From CAIZWU01 sp942492905 (lineage in GTDB: Bacteria; Verrucomicrobiota; Verrucomicrobiia; Verrucomicrobiales; V1-33), in assembly GCA_942492905.1 (NCBI GenBank), contig OW818657.1, positions 2,604,001-2,668,000 on the forward strand: DNA of 64,000 nt, given 5' to 3'. The position numbers and the translations under genes are program-made. The notes below the pieces were generated by a model that was not told the origin of the DNA, searched no databases, and saw nothing but the letters and a program-made list of their open reading frames with translations. Shown piece after piece: positions 34,748-43,732 of the stretch; position 1 is the first letter of the stretch, and the number at the start of each line of letters is the position of its first letter.

Positions 34748-35935
34748 ATGATAAAACACCTCCTGCTCCTCCTCTTTTCGTGCGTGGTCACGGGGCAGGC
34801 GAAGCCGCTGAGGGTCTTCATCCTGGCCGGTCAGTCGAACATGGAGGGGCATGCGAAGGTGGAGACGTTTGACTACATCGGGGATGATCCGGCCACGGCC
34901 CCCCTGCTCCAACAAATGCGCGGGGCTGATGGCAAACCGGTGGTGTGTCAGAACACGTGGATCTCGTATCTCACGGGGATGGGGGAGGAGCAGGGCGAAG
35001 GGTTTGGCCCGCTGACGGCGGGATACGGGGCGCGGCAGCACCCGGGAAAGGACGGCGGAAAGATCGGGCCGGAGTTCAGCTTTGGCCTGAGCATGGAGGC
35101 AGCCTTCGAGGAGCCGGTGCTGATCATCAAGACCGCGTGGGGCGGCAAGTCGCTCTATTATGACTTCCGCCCGCCCGGGGCGGGGCCATATCCACGCAGC
35201 CCGCAGGATGTTGAAAAGGGACGATATCCCGAAGAGCAGAGCGGGCACTACTACCGGCTGATGACCGGGCATGTGAAACACGTCCTGAGCGACCTGAAAC
35301 GGGTGTGCCCGGCGTATGATGAAACGCAGGGATACCAGCTCAGTGGATTTGTCTGGCTGCAGGGCTGGAATGATATGGTGAACCGCGAGGTGTTTCCCAT
35401 CCCGAAGGCCGGCGACCCGGCTCCACGTTATGCCAACTACAGCCGCTGGATGGCCGACTTCATCCGCGGGGTGCGTCAGGATTTGGCCGCCCCGCAACTG
35501 CCCTTTGTGATCGGGGTGATGGGCGTGGACGGAACCAAACCGAATGAGCATGTCGCGGCATTCCGTGAGGCCATGGCGGCACCGGCAGCGCTGCCGGAAT
35601 TCCAAGGGAATGTCATCGCGGTGCCCACCGCCCCGTTTTGGTCCGCCGAGCTGGGCGCGATCGCCGCCAAACACGATGAAGTCCGCCAGATGGCCTATTT
35701 TCTGAAGACGAAGCATCGCGACCACGCCAATGCGGCAGGGACCATGGATGAGGCCCGGCAGCGCGAGGCGGTGCAGCAGTTCGAAGCCCGGCTGATCTCC
35801 CCGGCGGAAGCGGCCTTGTGGAAACGCGGGGCGTCGAATGCGGGCTATCATTACCTGGGCTGTGCGAAGAATTTCGCGCTGATGGGCAAGGCGTTTGCCG
35901 AGGCCATCCTGTCCCTGCAGCCGCCTCATCCCTGA
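34748..35935 (+). CDS. SASA-domain carbohydrate acetylesterase
   Basis: Exported 395-residue esterase of the sialate O-acetylesterase-like (SASA, carbohydrate esterase family 6 type) SGNH group. The signal peptide (1-18) is followed immediately by VFILAGQSNMEGH with nucleophile Ser30. Further family blocks are KTAWGGKSLYYDFRP and GFVWLQGWNDM, and near the C-terminus GYHYLGCAKNFALMGKAF with the catalytic His. It is expected to remove acetyl groups from plant or algal polysaccharide side chains or sialic acids. A second gene of this type, with two such domains, follows at 40045, and the two flank the large heme/ThuA protein. Confidence 0.88.
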   Translation: MIKHLLLLLFSCVVTGQAKPLRVFILAGQSNMEGHAKVETFDYIGDDPATAPLLQQMRGADGKPVVCQNTWISYLTGMGEEQGEGFGPLTAGYGARQHPGKDGGKIGPEFSFGLSMEAAFEEPVLIIKTAWGGKSLYYDFRPPGAGPYPRSPQDVEKGRYPEEQSGHYYRLMTGHVKHVLSDLKRVCPAYDETQGYQLSGFVWLQGWNDMVNREVFPIPKAGDPAPRYANYSRWMADFIRGVRQDLAAPQLPFVIGVMGVDGTKPNEHVAAFREAMAAPAALPEFQGNVIAVPTAPFWSAELGAIAAKHDEVRQMAYFLKTKHRDHANAAGTMDEARQREAVQQFEARLISPAEAALWKRGASNAGYHYLGCAKNFALMGKAFAEAILSLQPPHP

Positions 35936-35974
35936 GGCCCTGACCTGCCGCTCCACCTCTTCCCCCGCCAGCCC

Positions 35975-38900
35975 ATGATGAAATTTCCTGCCATTCTTTT
36001 CCTCCTCGTTTTGAGAGCCAGCCCGGTCGCGGCGGCGGAACTTCCGGTGAAGCAGGGGCTGCGGCTCTGGCTGGACGCCTCCACCCAGGCCGCCGGACGT
36101 CAACGTGCCGCCCTGCCTCCCCTGCTGCCTGGGCAGGGGGCGGATCTGTTGTTGGATGCTTCCGGACAAGGGGGGCGTTTTGTCCAGCCTCTGGCGGAAC
36201 GCCGGCCCGTCCTGATGACGGACGGAGGGGCTGGGTTTTTGCGTTTCGACGGAAAGGATGATTTTGTCTTCCTCGACCGGACCGGGGGACTGACTCCTGA
36301 ACTGACGCTGTTTGTGCTGGCCGCGCCCAAGGCGAATCCGGGTGGTTATTCCGCGCTCTTTGCCTCATCCACCAGTGGGGGGAATGACTACACCCATGGA
36401 CTGAATGTGGACTTCGGCTATCTGGGAAGTGAACGGCTGTCCCATGTGAATGTGGAATCGGCGGGGGCCGATGGCGGCAAGGATCTGCTGGTGGACAACC
36501 TGCTGGGACCGGGAGAGCGGCCCTTCGGCGGGTTCCATCTTTTCACAATACGCTCTAAGATGGGCAAGGATGGCATGGAGTTCTTTCTGGATGGTCTGAA
36601 GAGCGGCAGCCGGGACCGGTTGGAGTCGCAGATCGGACTCGACCGTATGGTGCTGGGAGCCCGGATTTTTTCCAACGATCCTGCCCTGGCTCCTTTTGTG
36701 CAGGGTTTCCTCAAAGGTGATGTGGCCGCGGTGGCTGTGTATGACCGGGCCTTGAGTGAGGACGAACGCGTCGCGGTGGAGAAGGTCCTGCTGGAGCGGA
36801 TGCCCGCGCTGGAAGCCGTCTCCGCGGGCATCAAAGGGCATGGATTGGAAACGGTGACCAATCCCCCGGCGGTGCAGATGCTGGTGCCGGGATTCGAGGT
36901 GGAGGAACTGCCGCTGAAACTGGGAAATCTCACCAACATCCGTTACCGGCACGATGGGAAACTGGTGGCTCTCGGTTACGATGGGCGGCTGCATCTGCTG
37001 ACGGATACCGATCAGGATGGCGCGCCTGACAAGACGGAGGTGTGGTGGGACAAGGCTCCATTGAAGGGCCCGATCGGGCTGGCGGTGCTGCCGGCCGGTG
37101 ATCCCCGGGGCGAAGGGGTATTTGTGGCCAGCAAGGCCAAGCTCTCGCTGCTGCTGGACCGCGACCGCGATGGCAAGGCCGAGGAGGAGATCGTGGTGGC
37201 GACCGGCTGGCCGGAGACCTTTCATGGGGTGGATACCCTGGGCGTGGCGGTGCATCCCAGGGATGGTTCCGTGTATTTTTCCATCGGGTGCACCAACTTT
37301 GCTGACGGTTATTTGCGGGATGCCTCCGGGAAGTCGGCCTACCGGCTGGATAGTCCGCGGGGGACCGTGCAGCGGATGTCGGCGGATCTGAAAACCCGGG
37401 AGACGGTGGCGACGGGAGTAAGGTTTCTCTGTGCGCTGGCCTTCAACCGTGAGGGTGACCTCTTCGCGACCGAGCAGGAGGGGGCCACCTGGCTGCCCAA
37501 TGGAAATCCGCTGGATGAATTGCTGCACATCGTGCCGGGACGTCACTACGGGTTTCCGCCGCGGCATCCCCGGCATCTGCCGGATGTTATTGATGAACCG
37601 GCCGTGATGGAATACGGGCCGCAGCACCAGAGCGCCTGCGGCATGGTTTTCAACGAGGGGGTGAATGGCGGCCCCGCTTTCGGCCCGGCCCATTGGCAGG
37701 GGGATGCCCTGGTCTGCGGTGAATCCCGCGGGAAACTCTGGCGCACCAAGCTGGTGAAAACGCCGGAAGGGTATGTGGGGCAGTCGCAGCTGATCGCCTG
37801 TCTCAATGCGCTCACCGTGGATGCCTGCGTGACTCCGCGGGGCGATCTGTTGGTGGCCTGCCACACGGGTCCGCCCGACTGGGGCACGGGTCCGGCCGGC
37901 GAGGGCCGGCTCTTCCGCCTGAAATGGGCCCAGCCCAAGCTGCCCCAACCCGTCACGGCCTGGGCGGCGGCGCCCGACGAATTCCGCATCGCCTTCGACC
38001 GGCCTATGGTGGCGGCGGATTGGCGGAACCTGAAGGAGAAGGTGCGCATCGAGGCCGGTACTTATGTCAGCGTGGGCGACCGCTTTGAAACGATGCGTCC
38101 CGGCTATCAGGTGGTGCGCGACCAGTTGGCCTCGCCCCGGCGCTGGGTCGAAGTGACCGGTCTGCTGCTGAGCGGGGATGGGCGGACGCTCATTCTGAAG
38201 ATCTCTCCCCAGACGGAACCGGTGAATTACGCGGTGACTTTGCCCGTGCCTGAGTCCTGGGGGATCGCCTCGCCCGTCGCCCAGGCCCCGGAAATGGACC
38301 TTTTAGTGAACTTGAATGGCGTGGAGGCCCGCACGGGAGATGGAATCACAGGCCGGAGCGTGATCCTGCCGCAGGTATCGCTGCCGGTCTCCCAGGCGCT
38401 GCTGCAGGGCTCGGCAGACCACGAGGCGTTTTTTGCCGGAGTGGGCCCGGAGGTGGGTTGGCGGTCCCGGGTGAAGGTGGATAACATTTTCCAGCCCGCC
38501 ACTCAGCCGGGGTCGGCCTTGGATTGGGATATCGGGGCGGACGCCTTTGCGAACCGGCGGATGTCGATGCGCCAGGTGAGTCCGGAGAACCTGATCCAGC
38601 CTGCAGAACTGGCGGGGTCGATCCTGAAGGAAGCCGGAGGGTCCCTGACGGATCTTGCCTTCACAGGTCCCAGTGGGGGGCGTTTGATTTTCAAGTTGGA
38701 TGACCACCTGCGCCCGCTCAGCCCGCACCGGCTTTTTGTGCCGTGGATGAGCCCGGCGGTCCCGGCGGGAACCCCCGCCGCCGCCGTGGCCCGCACCGAT
38801 GTAAAAGGCAATTGGCTGCACGGACGGCGGTTGTTTTTTGGCCGGAGCACCTGCTCCACCTGCCATACCCTGAGGGGCGAAGGCATGGCCTTTGGTCCCG

Positions 38901-40015
38901 ATCTGTCCAATCTCATCCACCGCGACCGCCACTCCGTTCTGGCTGATATCGTAAAGCCGTCCGCGACCATCAATCCCGACCACGCCGCCACTCAGTTCAC
39001 GCTGAAGGATGGCAGCCAGGCGGCTGGAATCATCGTGTCATCGGGAGGCGGGAAGATGACGATCAGCCTGCCTGCGGGAATACGTCAGGAGTTGAGCCTC
39101 GCCGACATTGTTTCCAGCTCGCCACTGAAGGCATCCCTGATGCCCGAGGGCCTGCACGCGTCCCTGAACGGGACGGAAATGGAGGATCTCCTCACTTTCC
39201 TCCTGACCGTGCCGCTGGAGCCCTCCCCAATAACGCGGCTGGATCCGGGCCCCCCGCCCGCCCGCCCTATGGCAGAGATTGCACCCCATCTGCCTGCGCC
39301 CGGCACGGTGTCCGATGCTTCCCGTCCGCTGCGGATCCTCCTCTCTGCCGGGAAGAAGGATCATGGGTTGAACGAACACGACTATCCCCTCTGGCTGGAC
39401 CGCTGGAGCAAACTGCTGGGGCTCGCCGACAATGTGACAGTGGCCACCTGCATGGACTTTCCCAGCCGTGAGCTGCTGGAAGCGGCGGATGTGGTGGTCT
39501 TCCATTCATCCAATGCCGGCTGGGATCTGCGCGCGGCGATGCTGCTCGACGCATTCCAACAGCGCGGCGGCGGCCTAGTCTATCTGCATTGGTCGATCGA
39601 GGGGCATCAGCACGCCCGGGAACTGGCGGACCGGGTCGGTCTGGCCTTCTCATTTTCCGCCTTCCGCCATGGGGTGATGGATTTGAAATTCACCCCCGTG
39701 CGCCACCCCGTCACCGCCGGTTTTGATGCTCCCATCCAATTCATCGACGAAAGTTATTGGCGGCTTCATGGCGATTTCAGCCGCCTTTCCATTCTAGGCA
39801 CTTCCATGGAGGACCAGGAACCCCGCCCCCAGTTGTGGAGCCGGGAGCAGGGGGGCAGCCGGGTGCTAGGCTGCATCCCCGGGCATTACACCTGGACCTT
39901 CGATGATCCACTCTACCGCATCCTGATCCTGCGCGGCATCTGCTGGGCAGCGCACGAGCCGGATCCTGACCGGCTGGCGGAGTTGAGCCTGGTAGGGGCG
40001 AGACTCGGCCCATGA
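35975..40015 (+). CDS. LamG-propeller-cytochrome-ThuA fusion protein
   Basis: Exported 1346-residue multidomain protein. Order: signal peptide (1-21), LamG-like concanavalin fold (about 28-270), PVC-type beta-propeller (about 290-650) with GLAVLPAGDPRGEGVFVAS and DRDRDGKAEEE, a further beta region, cytochrome-c domain with CSTCH (960-964) and FGPDLSNLIHRD, then a ThuA-like flavodoxin-fold domain (about 1115-1335) with ILLSAGKKDHGLNEHDYP, VVFHSSNAGWD and GGGLVYLHWSIEG. Such proteins likely oxidise or bind a sugar at the cell surface. The 3' end overlaps the first possible ATG of the next gene. The 5' signal-peptide DNA is nearly identical to that at 40045. An alternative start is the second Met at 35978. 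Confidence 0.88.
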   Translation: MMKFPAILFLLVLRASPVAAAELPVKQGLRLWLDASTQAAGRQRAALPPLLPGQGADLLLDASGQGGRFVQPLAERRPVLMTDGGAGFLRFDGKDDFVFLDRTGGLTPELTLFVLAAPKANPGGYSALFASSTSGGNDYTHGLNVDFGYLGSERLSHVNVESAGADGGKDLLVDNLLGPGERPFGGFHLFTIRSKMGKDGMEFFLDGLKSGSRDRLESQIGLDRMVLGARIFSNDPALAPFVQGFLKGDVAAVAVYDRALSEDERVAVEKVLLERMPALEAVSAGIKGHGLETVTNPPAVQMLVPGFEVEELPLKLGNLTNIRYRHDGKLVALGYDGRLHLLTDTDQDGAPDKTEVWWDKAPLKGPIGLAVLPAGDPRGEGVFVASKAKLSLLLDRDRDGKAEEEIVVATGWPETFHGVDTLGVAVHPRDGSVYFSIGCTNFADGYLRDASGKSAYRLDSPRGTVQRMSADLKTRETVATGVRFLCALAFNREGDLFATEQEGATWLPNGNPLDELLHIVPGRHYGFPPRHPRHLPDVIDEPAVMEYGPQHQSACGMVFNEGVNGGPAFGPAHWQGDALVCGESRGKLWRTKLVKTPEGYVGQSQLIACLNALTVDACVTPRGDLLVACHTGPPDWGTGPAGEGRLFRLKWAQPKLPQPVTAWAAAPDEFRIAFDRPMVAADWRNLKEKVRIEAGTYVSVGDRFETMRPGYQVVRDQLASPRRWVEVTGLLLSGDGRTLILKISPQTEPVNYAVTLPVPESWGIASPVAQAPEMDLLVNLNGVEARTGDGITGRSVILPQVSLPVSQALLQGSADHEAFFAGVGPEVGWRSRVKVDNIFQPATQPGSALDWDIGADAFANRRMSMRQVSPENLIQPAELAGSILKEAGGSLTDLAFTGPSGGRLIFKLDDHLRPLSPHRLFVPWMSPAVPAGTPAAAVARTDVKGNWLHGRRLFFGRSTCSTCHTLRGEGMAFGPDLSNLIHRDRHSVLADIVKPSATINPDHAATQFTLKDGSQAAGIIVSSGGGKMTISLPAGIRQELSLADIVSSSPLKASLMPEGLHASLNGTEMEDLLTFLLTVPLEPSPITRLDPGPPPARPMAEIAPHLPAPGTVSDASRPLRILLSAGKKDHGLNEHDYPLWLDRWSKLLGLADNVTVATCMDFPSRELLEAADVVVFHSSNAGWDLRAAMLLDAFQQRGGGLVYLHWSIEGHQHARELADRVGLAFSFSAFRHGVMDLKFTPVRHPVTAGFDAPIQFIDESYWRLHGDFSRLSILGTSMEDQEPRPQLWSREQGGSRVLGCIPGHYTWTFDDPLYRILILRGICWAAHEPDPDRLAELSLVGARLGP

Positions 40016-40044
40016 TTCCATCCGATTCCCTCAGAGCAGTCTTC

Positions 40045-42030
40045 ATGAAATTTCCTGCCATTCTTTTCCTGCTCGTTCTGAGTCTCTGCCCGGTCGCGGC
40101 GGCCCCGGTCAAAGTCTTCATCCTCGCCGGACAATCCAACATGGAAGGCCAGGCGGTGGTGGACTTGAAGGGCAAGGACTACAACGAGGGCAGGGGCATC
40201 CTGACGACGCTGATGGCCGACCCATCCAAGACGGCGATGTTGCAGCATCTGAGGAACCCTGATGGCAGCTGGCGGGTGCGGGATGACGTGTGGGTGCGCT
40301 ATCAACGGGAGGAAAAACCACTGCTGGCCGGGCCCCTGACCTTTGGATTCTCGGTCTATGGGGATGTCCATCATTTCGGACCCGAACTGCAGTTTGGGCA
40401 CGTGATGGGCGATTATTTTCCAGAGCCGGTGCTGCTCATCAAAACGGCGTGGGGCGGCAAGAGCCTCTATCGCGACTTTCGCCCGCCCTCCTCCGGTGGG
40501 ACCGTGGGACCGTATTACACCCTCATGCTGGCGCAGGTGCGCGAAGCCCTCGCGAACATGGAAAAGGAGTTTCCCGCCACGCAGGGACTCGGTCATGAAC
40601 TCGCGGGATTCGTCTGGTATCAGGGATGGAACGATGGGGTGGATCCGAAAAACGCGATACCGGAGTATGAGCAGAATTTGGTGAGCCTGATCCATGATCT
40701 CCGCCGCGAGTTGCAGGCGCCCGAGCTTCCGGTGGTGATTGGCGAACTCACCGGGGCGTGGGTGCAGGCCCCGCCGGAATGGGAGCAACTCCGGGCCGCG
40801 CAGGCCGCCGCGGCGGCAAGGCCGGAGTTTGCTGGCAGCGTGGTCTTTGTGCCGACCCGTGACTTTGTCCGGAAACCGGAGGACTCGCCCAATCCCGGCC
40901 ATGGCCATCATGAATTCGGCAATGCGGAGACTTATTTTCTCGTTGGGGATGCCCTGGGCAAAGCCATGACCAATCTTTTGTCAGGCCGCCTCTCGCTGAC
41001 CAGCCCACTGGACTATCAAATCATCCAGCGGAACCGCCGCAACACCGGCATCATCACTATCAGTGGCAAATCGCAGGGGGACGCGGTTGAGGCGAGGATC
41101 GGGCCGGGGGGAGATTGGAAACGTCTGGATGGCGGGACCGGGAACGGAACCTTCCACACCACCATGGAGGCGGCTGCAGGCGGCTGGCAACGGTTGGAGG
41201 TCCAGTCTTTAAAGGCGGGCAAGGTCATCGGCAGGGCCGCCGTGGCGCACATCGGCATCGGCGAGGTTTTTGTGGTCGCTGGGCAGTCCAACTCCGCCAA
41301 TCACGGTGAGGAGAAGCAGACCACGCAGACCGGCCGCGTTGCTGCTTTTGATGGTCAGCGCTGGCGGCTGGCCCACGATCCGCAACCCGGAGCCAGTGGC
41401 GGTGGCGGCAGTTTCATGCCGCCCCTCGGCGATGCCCTGGTGCAGCAGTTGGAAGTGCCGGTGGGATTTATCGCCTGTGGTATAGGGGCCACCAGCGTGC
41501 GCGAGTGGCTACCGCAAGGAACGGTTTTTCCCCATCCGCCCACTATTGAATCCCGCGTGCAGAAACGCCCTGACGGATCGTGGGAGAGCAAAGGGGAGGC
41601 TTACGCCGCGTTTGTGGCCCGGTTGAAACAAGCCGGTCCCCATGGCTTCCGGGCAGTGCTCTGGCACCAGGGCGAAAGTGACGCCAACCAGCAGGATTCC
41701 ACCCGTACCCTGGCAGGAAACCTGTATCGCGGGTATCTTGAAAAGTTGATCCGTGATTCCCGCCAGGAGACCGGCTGGGAGGTGCCGTGGTTTGTCGCGC
41801 AGGCCAGCTATCATGTCCCCGGCGATGAGTCCTCCCCCGAGATCCGGGCCGCCCAGGCCTCGTTATGGAAGGATGGCATCGCGTTCGAAGGACCGGACAG
41901 CGATGCCCTCAAGGGCGCGCTCCGCGAGAGCAATGGCCAAGGGGTGCACTTCAGCGGCGAAGGCCTCCGCGAGCATGCCGCCCGCTGGGCGGAGAAAATC
42001 ACGCCGTGGTTGATGGGCCAGTTGCAATGA
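40045..42030 (+). CDS. Double SASA-domain acetylesterase
   Basis: Exported 661-residue protein with two SASA (SGNH) esterase domains. The first has VFILAGQSNMEGQ (Ser31), KTAWGGKSLYRDFRP and GFVWYQGWNDGVDP. The second begins near residue 405 with VFVVAGQSNSANHG (Ser415), IGATSVREWLP and AVLWHQGESDANQ. The start at 40045 gives MKFPAILFLLVLS, a good signal peptide; an ATG at 40012 overlapping the previous stop adds 11 residues without export character. It acts with the fusion protein and the esterase at 34748, presumably on an acetylated glycan. Confidence 0.88.
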   Translation: MKFPAILFLLVLSLCPVAAAPVKVFILAGQSNMEGQAVVDLKGKDYNEGRGILTTLMADPSKTAMLQHLRNPDGSWRVRDDVWVRYQREEKPLLAGPLTFGFSVYGDVHHFGPELQFGHVMGDYFPEPVLLIKTAWGGKSLYRDFRPPSSGGTVGPYYTLMLAQVREALANMEKEFPATQGLGHELAGFVWYQGWNDGVDPKNAIPEYEQNLVSLIHDLRRELQAPELPVVIGELTGAWVQAPPEWEQLRAAQAAAAARPEFAGSVVFVPTRDFVRKPEDSPNPGHGHHEFGNAETYFLVGDALGKAMTNLLSGRLSLTSPLDYQIIQRNRRNTGIITISGKSQGDAVEARIGPGGDWKRLDGGTGNGTFHTTMEAAAGGWQRLEVQSLKAGKVIGRAAVAHIGIGEVFVVAGQSNSANHGEEKQTTQTGRVAAFDGQRWRLAHDPQPGASGGGGSFMPPLGDALVQQLEVPVGFIACGIGATSVREWLPQGTVFPHPPTIESRVQKRPDGSWESKGEAYAAFVARLKQAGPHGFRAVLWHQGESDANQQDSTRTLAGNLYRGYLEKLIRDSRQETGWEVPWFVAQASYHVPGDESSPEIRAAQASLWKDGIAFEGPDSDALKGALRESNGQGVHFSGEGLREHAARWAEKITPWLMGQLQ

Positions 42031-42144
42031 CGGGCGGGTCGGCAGCGATTCATTCCAGGACGGCCTGCCGGGGCCGGTGCTCAAATCAAGGCCAGGGCGT
42101 TTTGTGTCTTGCTGGTCGGCGGGATTTCGTTTCCAGTGGCGGTC

Positions 42145-42615
42145 ATGGAAAATGCTACCCACGAAGAACGATTTGCCTCGCTAGGCCTTGAACTCCCCCC
42201 GGCCCCGAAACCGGTCGCGGTTTACCGCCCGGTGGTGGTGGTGCAGCAGATGGCGTATGTGTCAGGGCATGGGCCGGTGCGGCTGGATGGATCTCTGATC
42301 ACGGGCCGGGTGGGCGCGGAGCTTTCCATGGAGGAAGGATATGCGGCGGCGCGGCAGGTGGGGCTGGCCCTGCTGGCGACACTGCGGTCGCATTTTGGCT
42401 CGCTGAATGCCATCGGCCGGGTGGTCAAGGTGCTGGGGATGGTGAATTCCGCGGCGGATTTTTATGATCATCCCAAGGTGATCAATGGATGCAGCGAATT
42501 GTTTGTGGAGGTGTTCGGGGCAGAACAGGGCATCGGCGCCCGCAGCGCGGTGGGCATGGGCCCGCTGCCAGGAAATATCGCGGTGGAGATCGAAGTGATT
42601 TTTGAACTGGCCTGA
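42145..42615 (+). CDS. RidA/YjgF-family enamine/imine deaminase
   Basis: A 156-residue RidA-family protein (variant group with an N-terminal RFASLGLELPP segment). Family features are YVSGHGPVRLDGSL, the AARQVGLALLATLRSHFGSL helix, VVKVLGMVNSAADFYDHPKVINGCSELFVEVFG and a late GIGARSAVGMGPLP with the catalytic Arg. It hydrolyses 2-aminoacrylate-type intermediates made by PLP dehydratases. That fits the PLP gene starting five bases after it. The start at 42145 is preferred over an upstream in-frame Met. Confidence 0.93.
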   Translation: MENATHEERFASLGLELPPAPKPVAVYRPVVVVQQMAYVSGHGPVRLDGSLITGRVGAELSMEEGYAAARQVGLALLATLRSHFGSLNAIGRVVKVLGMVNSAADFYDHPKVINGCSELFVEVFGAEQGIGARSAVGMGPLPGNIAVEIEVIFELA

Positions 42616-42619
42616 CCTC

Positions 42620-43729
42620 ATGAGCAAGGCTCCCCTGACGGTATCGAACGAGGACCGCGTCGCGTCGCCCGCGCTGATCCTGTTTTGGGAAAGCGTGGAG
42701 GAGAATTTGCGGCGCATGATTGTCATGGCGGGGGATCCGGTGCGGCTGCGGCCGCATGTAAAAACCCACAAGCTGCCCCAAATTGTGGCCCGGCAGGTGG
42801 CCCTGGGCATCACCAAATGCAAATGCGCCACCATTGCCGAAGCGGAGATGTCCGCCGCCGCGGGCGCGTGGGACGTGCTGCTGGCGGCTCCTCTGGTGGG
42901 GCCGAATATTGGCAGGTTCCTGGCACTGCAGGCGGCGTTTCCGCAGGTGGTGTTTTCCGCCCTCGGGGATGACCGGGGTGCGGTGCAGGCAGTGAGCGAA
43001 GCCGCTGTGGCGGCGGGGCAGCAGGTGACATTGCTGCTGGACCTGGACGTGGGGCAGGGGCGCACCGGTGTGCGGCCGGATGAGGCGGCGGCCTCGTTTT
43101 ACCAGAGCATGGCGGCCTTGCCGGGTATCCGTCCTGGGGGGCTGCACGCCTACGATGGCCACCTGCACCAAACTGATGTGGCCGCGCGCACGGCGGCCTG
43201 CGATGAAGGATTTGCCAAAGTGGCCGCGCTGCGGGACCAACTCACTGACGCCGGGCTGCCAGTGCCCGCGGTGGTGGTGGGGGGCACACCGACGTTTCCC
43301 ATGCATGCCCGCCGGGCGGGAGTGGAATGCAGCCCGGGCACCTGTGTGTTATGGGACGCGGGTTATGCGGCCAACCTGCCTGATCTGGATTTTTTGCCGG
43401 CGGCTATCCTGCTCACCCGGGTCATCAGCCGGCCGGCTCCTGACCGGCTCTGCCTGGACCTGGGACACAAGGCCGTGGCCAGCGAGATGCCGCATCCGCG
43501 CGTGATTTTCCCAGCGCTGCCGGAAGCCAAAGCCGTGATGCACAATGAGGAACACCTCGTGCTGGAAACGCCCCGCGCCGCGGAATTTCCGGTGGGGTCG
43601 GTGCTGTATGGCATTCCCTGGCATATTTGCCCGACGGTGGCCCTGCATGGCCATGTCCATCTGGCGCAGGACGGCGTTGCCGTGGACACCTGGCCGGTGG
43701 TGGCCCGGGCCCGGCAGATCACCTTTTAA
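42620..43729 (+). CDS. D-threonine aldolase / D-serine dehydratase-like PLP enzyme
   Basis: A 369-residue fold-type III PLP enzyme with an alanine-racemase-like barrel. RPHVKTHK contains the Schiff-base Lys48. DLDVGQGRTGV and HAYDGHLH lie in the barrel. The C-terminal domain has the metal-site signature IPWHICPTV (His and Cys), as in eukaryotic D-serine dehydratase and D-threonine aldolases. It should act on a D-beta-hydroxy amino acid, either by dehydration or aldol cleavage. The RidA gene five bases upstream argues for a dehydratase that releases an enamine. A GntP permease follows 3 bp after its stop. Confidence 0.88.
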   Translation: MSKAPLTVSNEDRVASPALILFWESVEENLRRMIVMAGDPVRLRPHVKTHKLPQIVARQVALGITKCKCATIAEAEMSAAAGAWDVLLAAPLVGPNIGRFLALQAAFPQVVFSALGDDRGAVQAVSEAAVAAGQQVTLLLDLDVGQGRTGVRPDEAAASFYQSMAALPGIRPGGLHAYDGHLHQTDVAARTAACDEGFAKVAALRDQLTDAGLPVPAVVVGGTPTFPMHARRAGVECSPGTCVLWDAGYAANLPDLDFLPAAILLTRVISRPAPDRLCLDLGHKAVASEMPHPRVIFPALPEAKAVMHNEEHLVLETPRAAEFPVGSVLYGIPWHICPTVALHGHVHLAQDGVAVDTWPVVARARQITF

Positions 43730-43732
43730 GTC

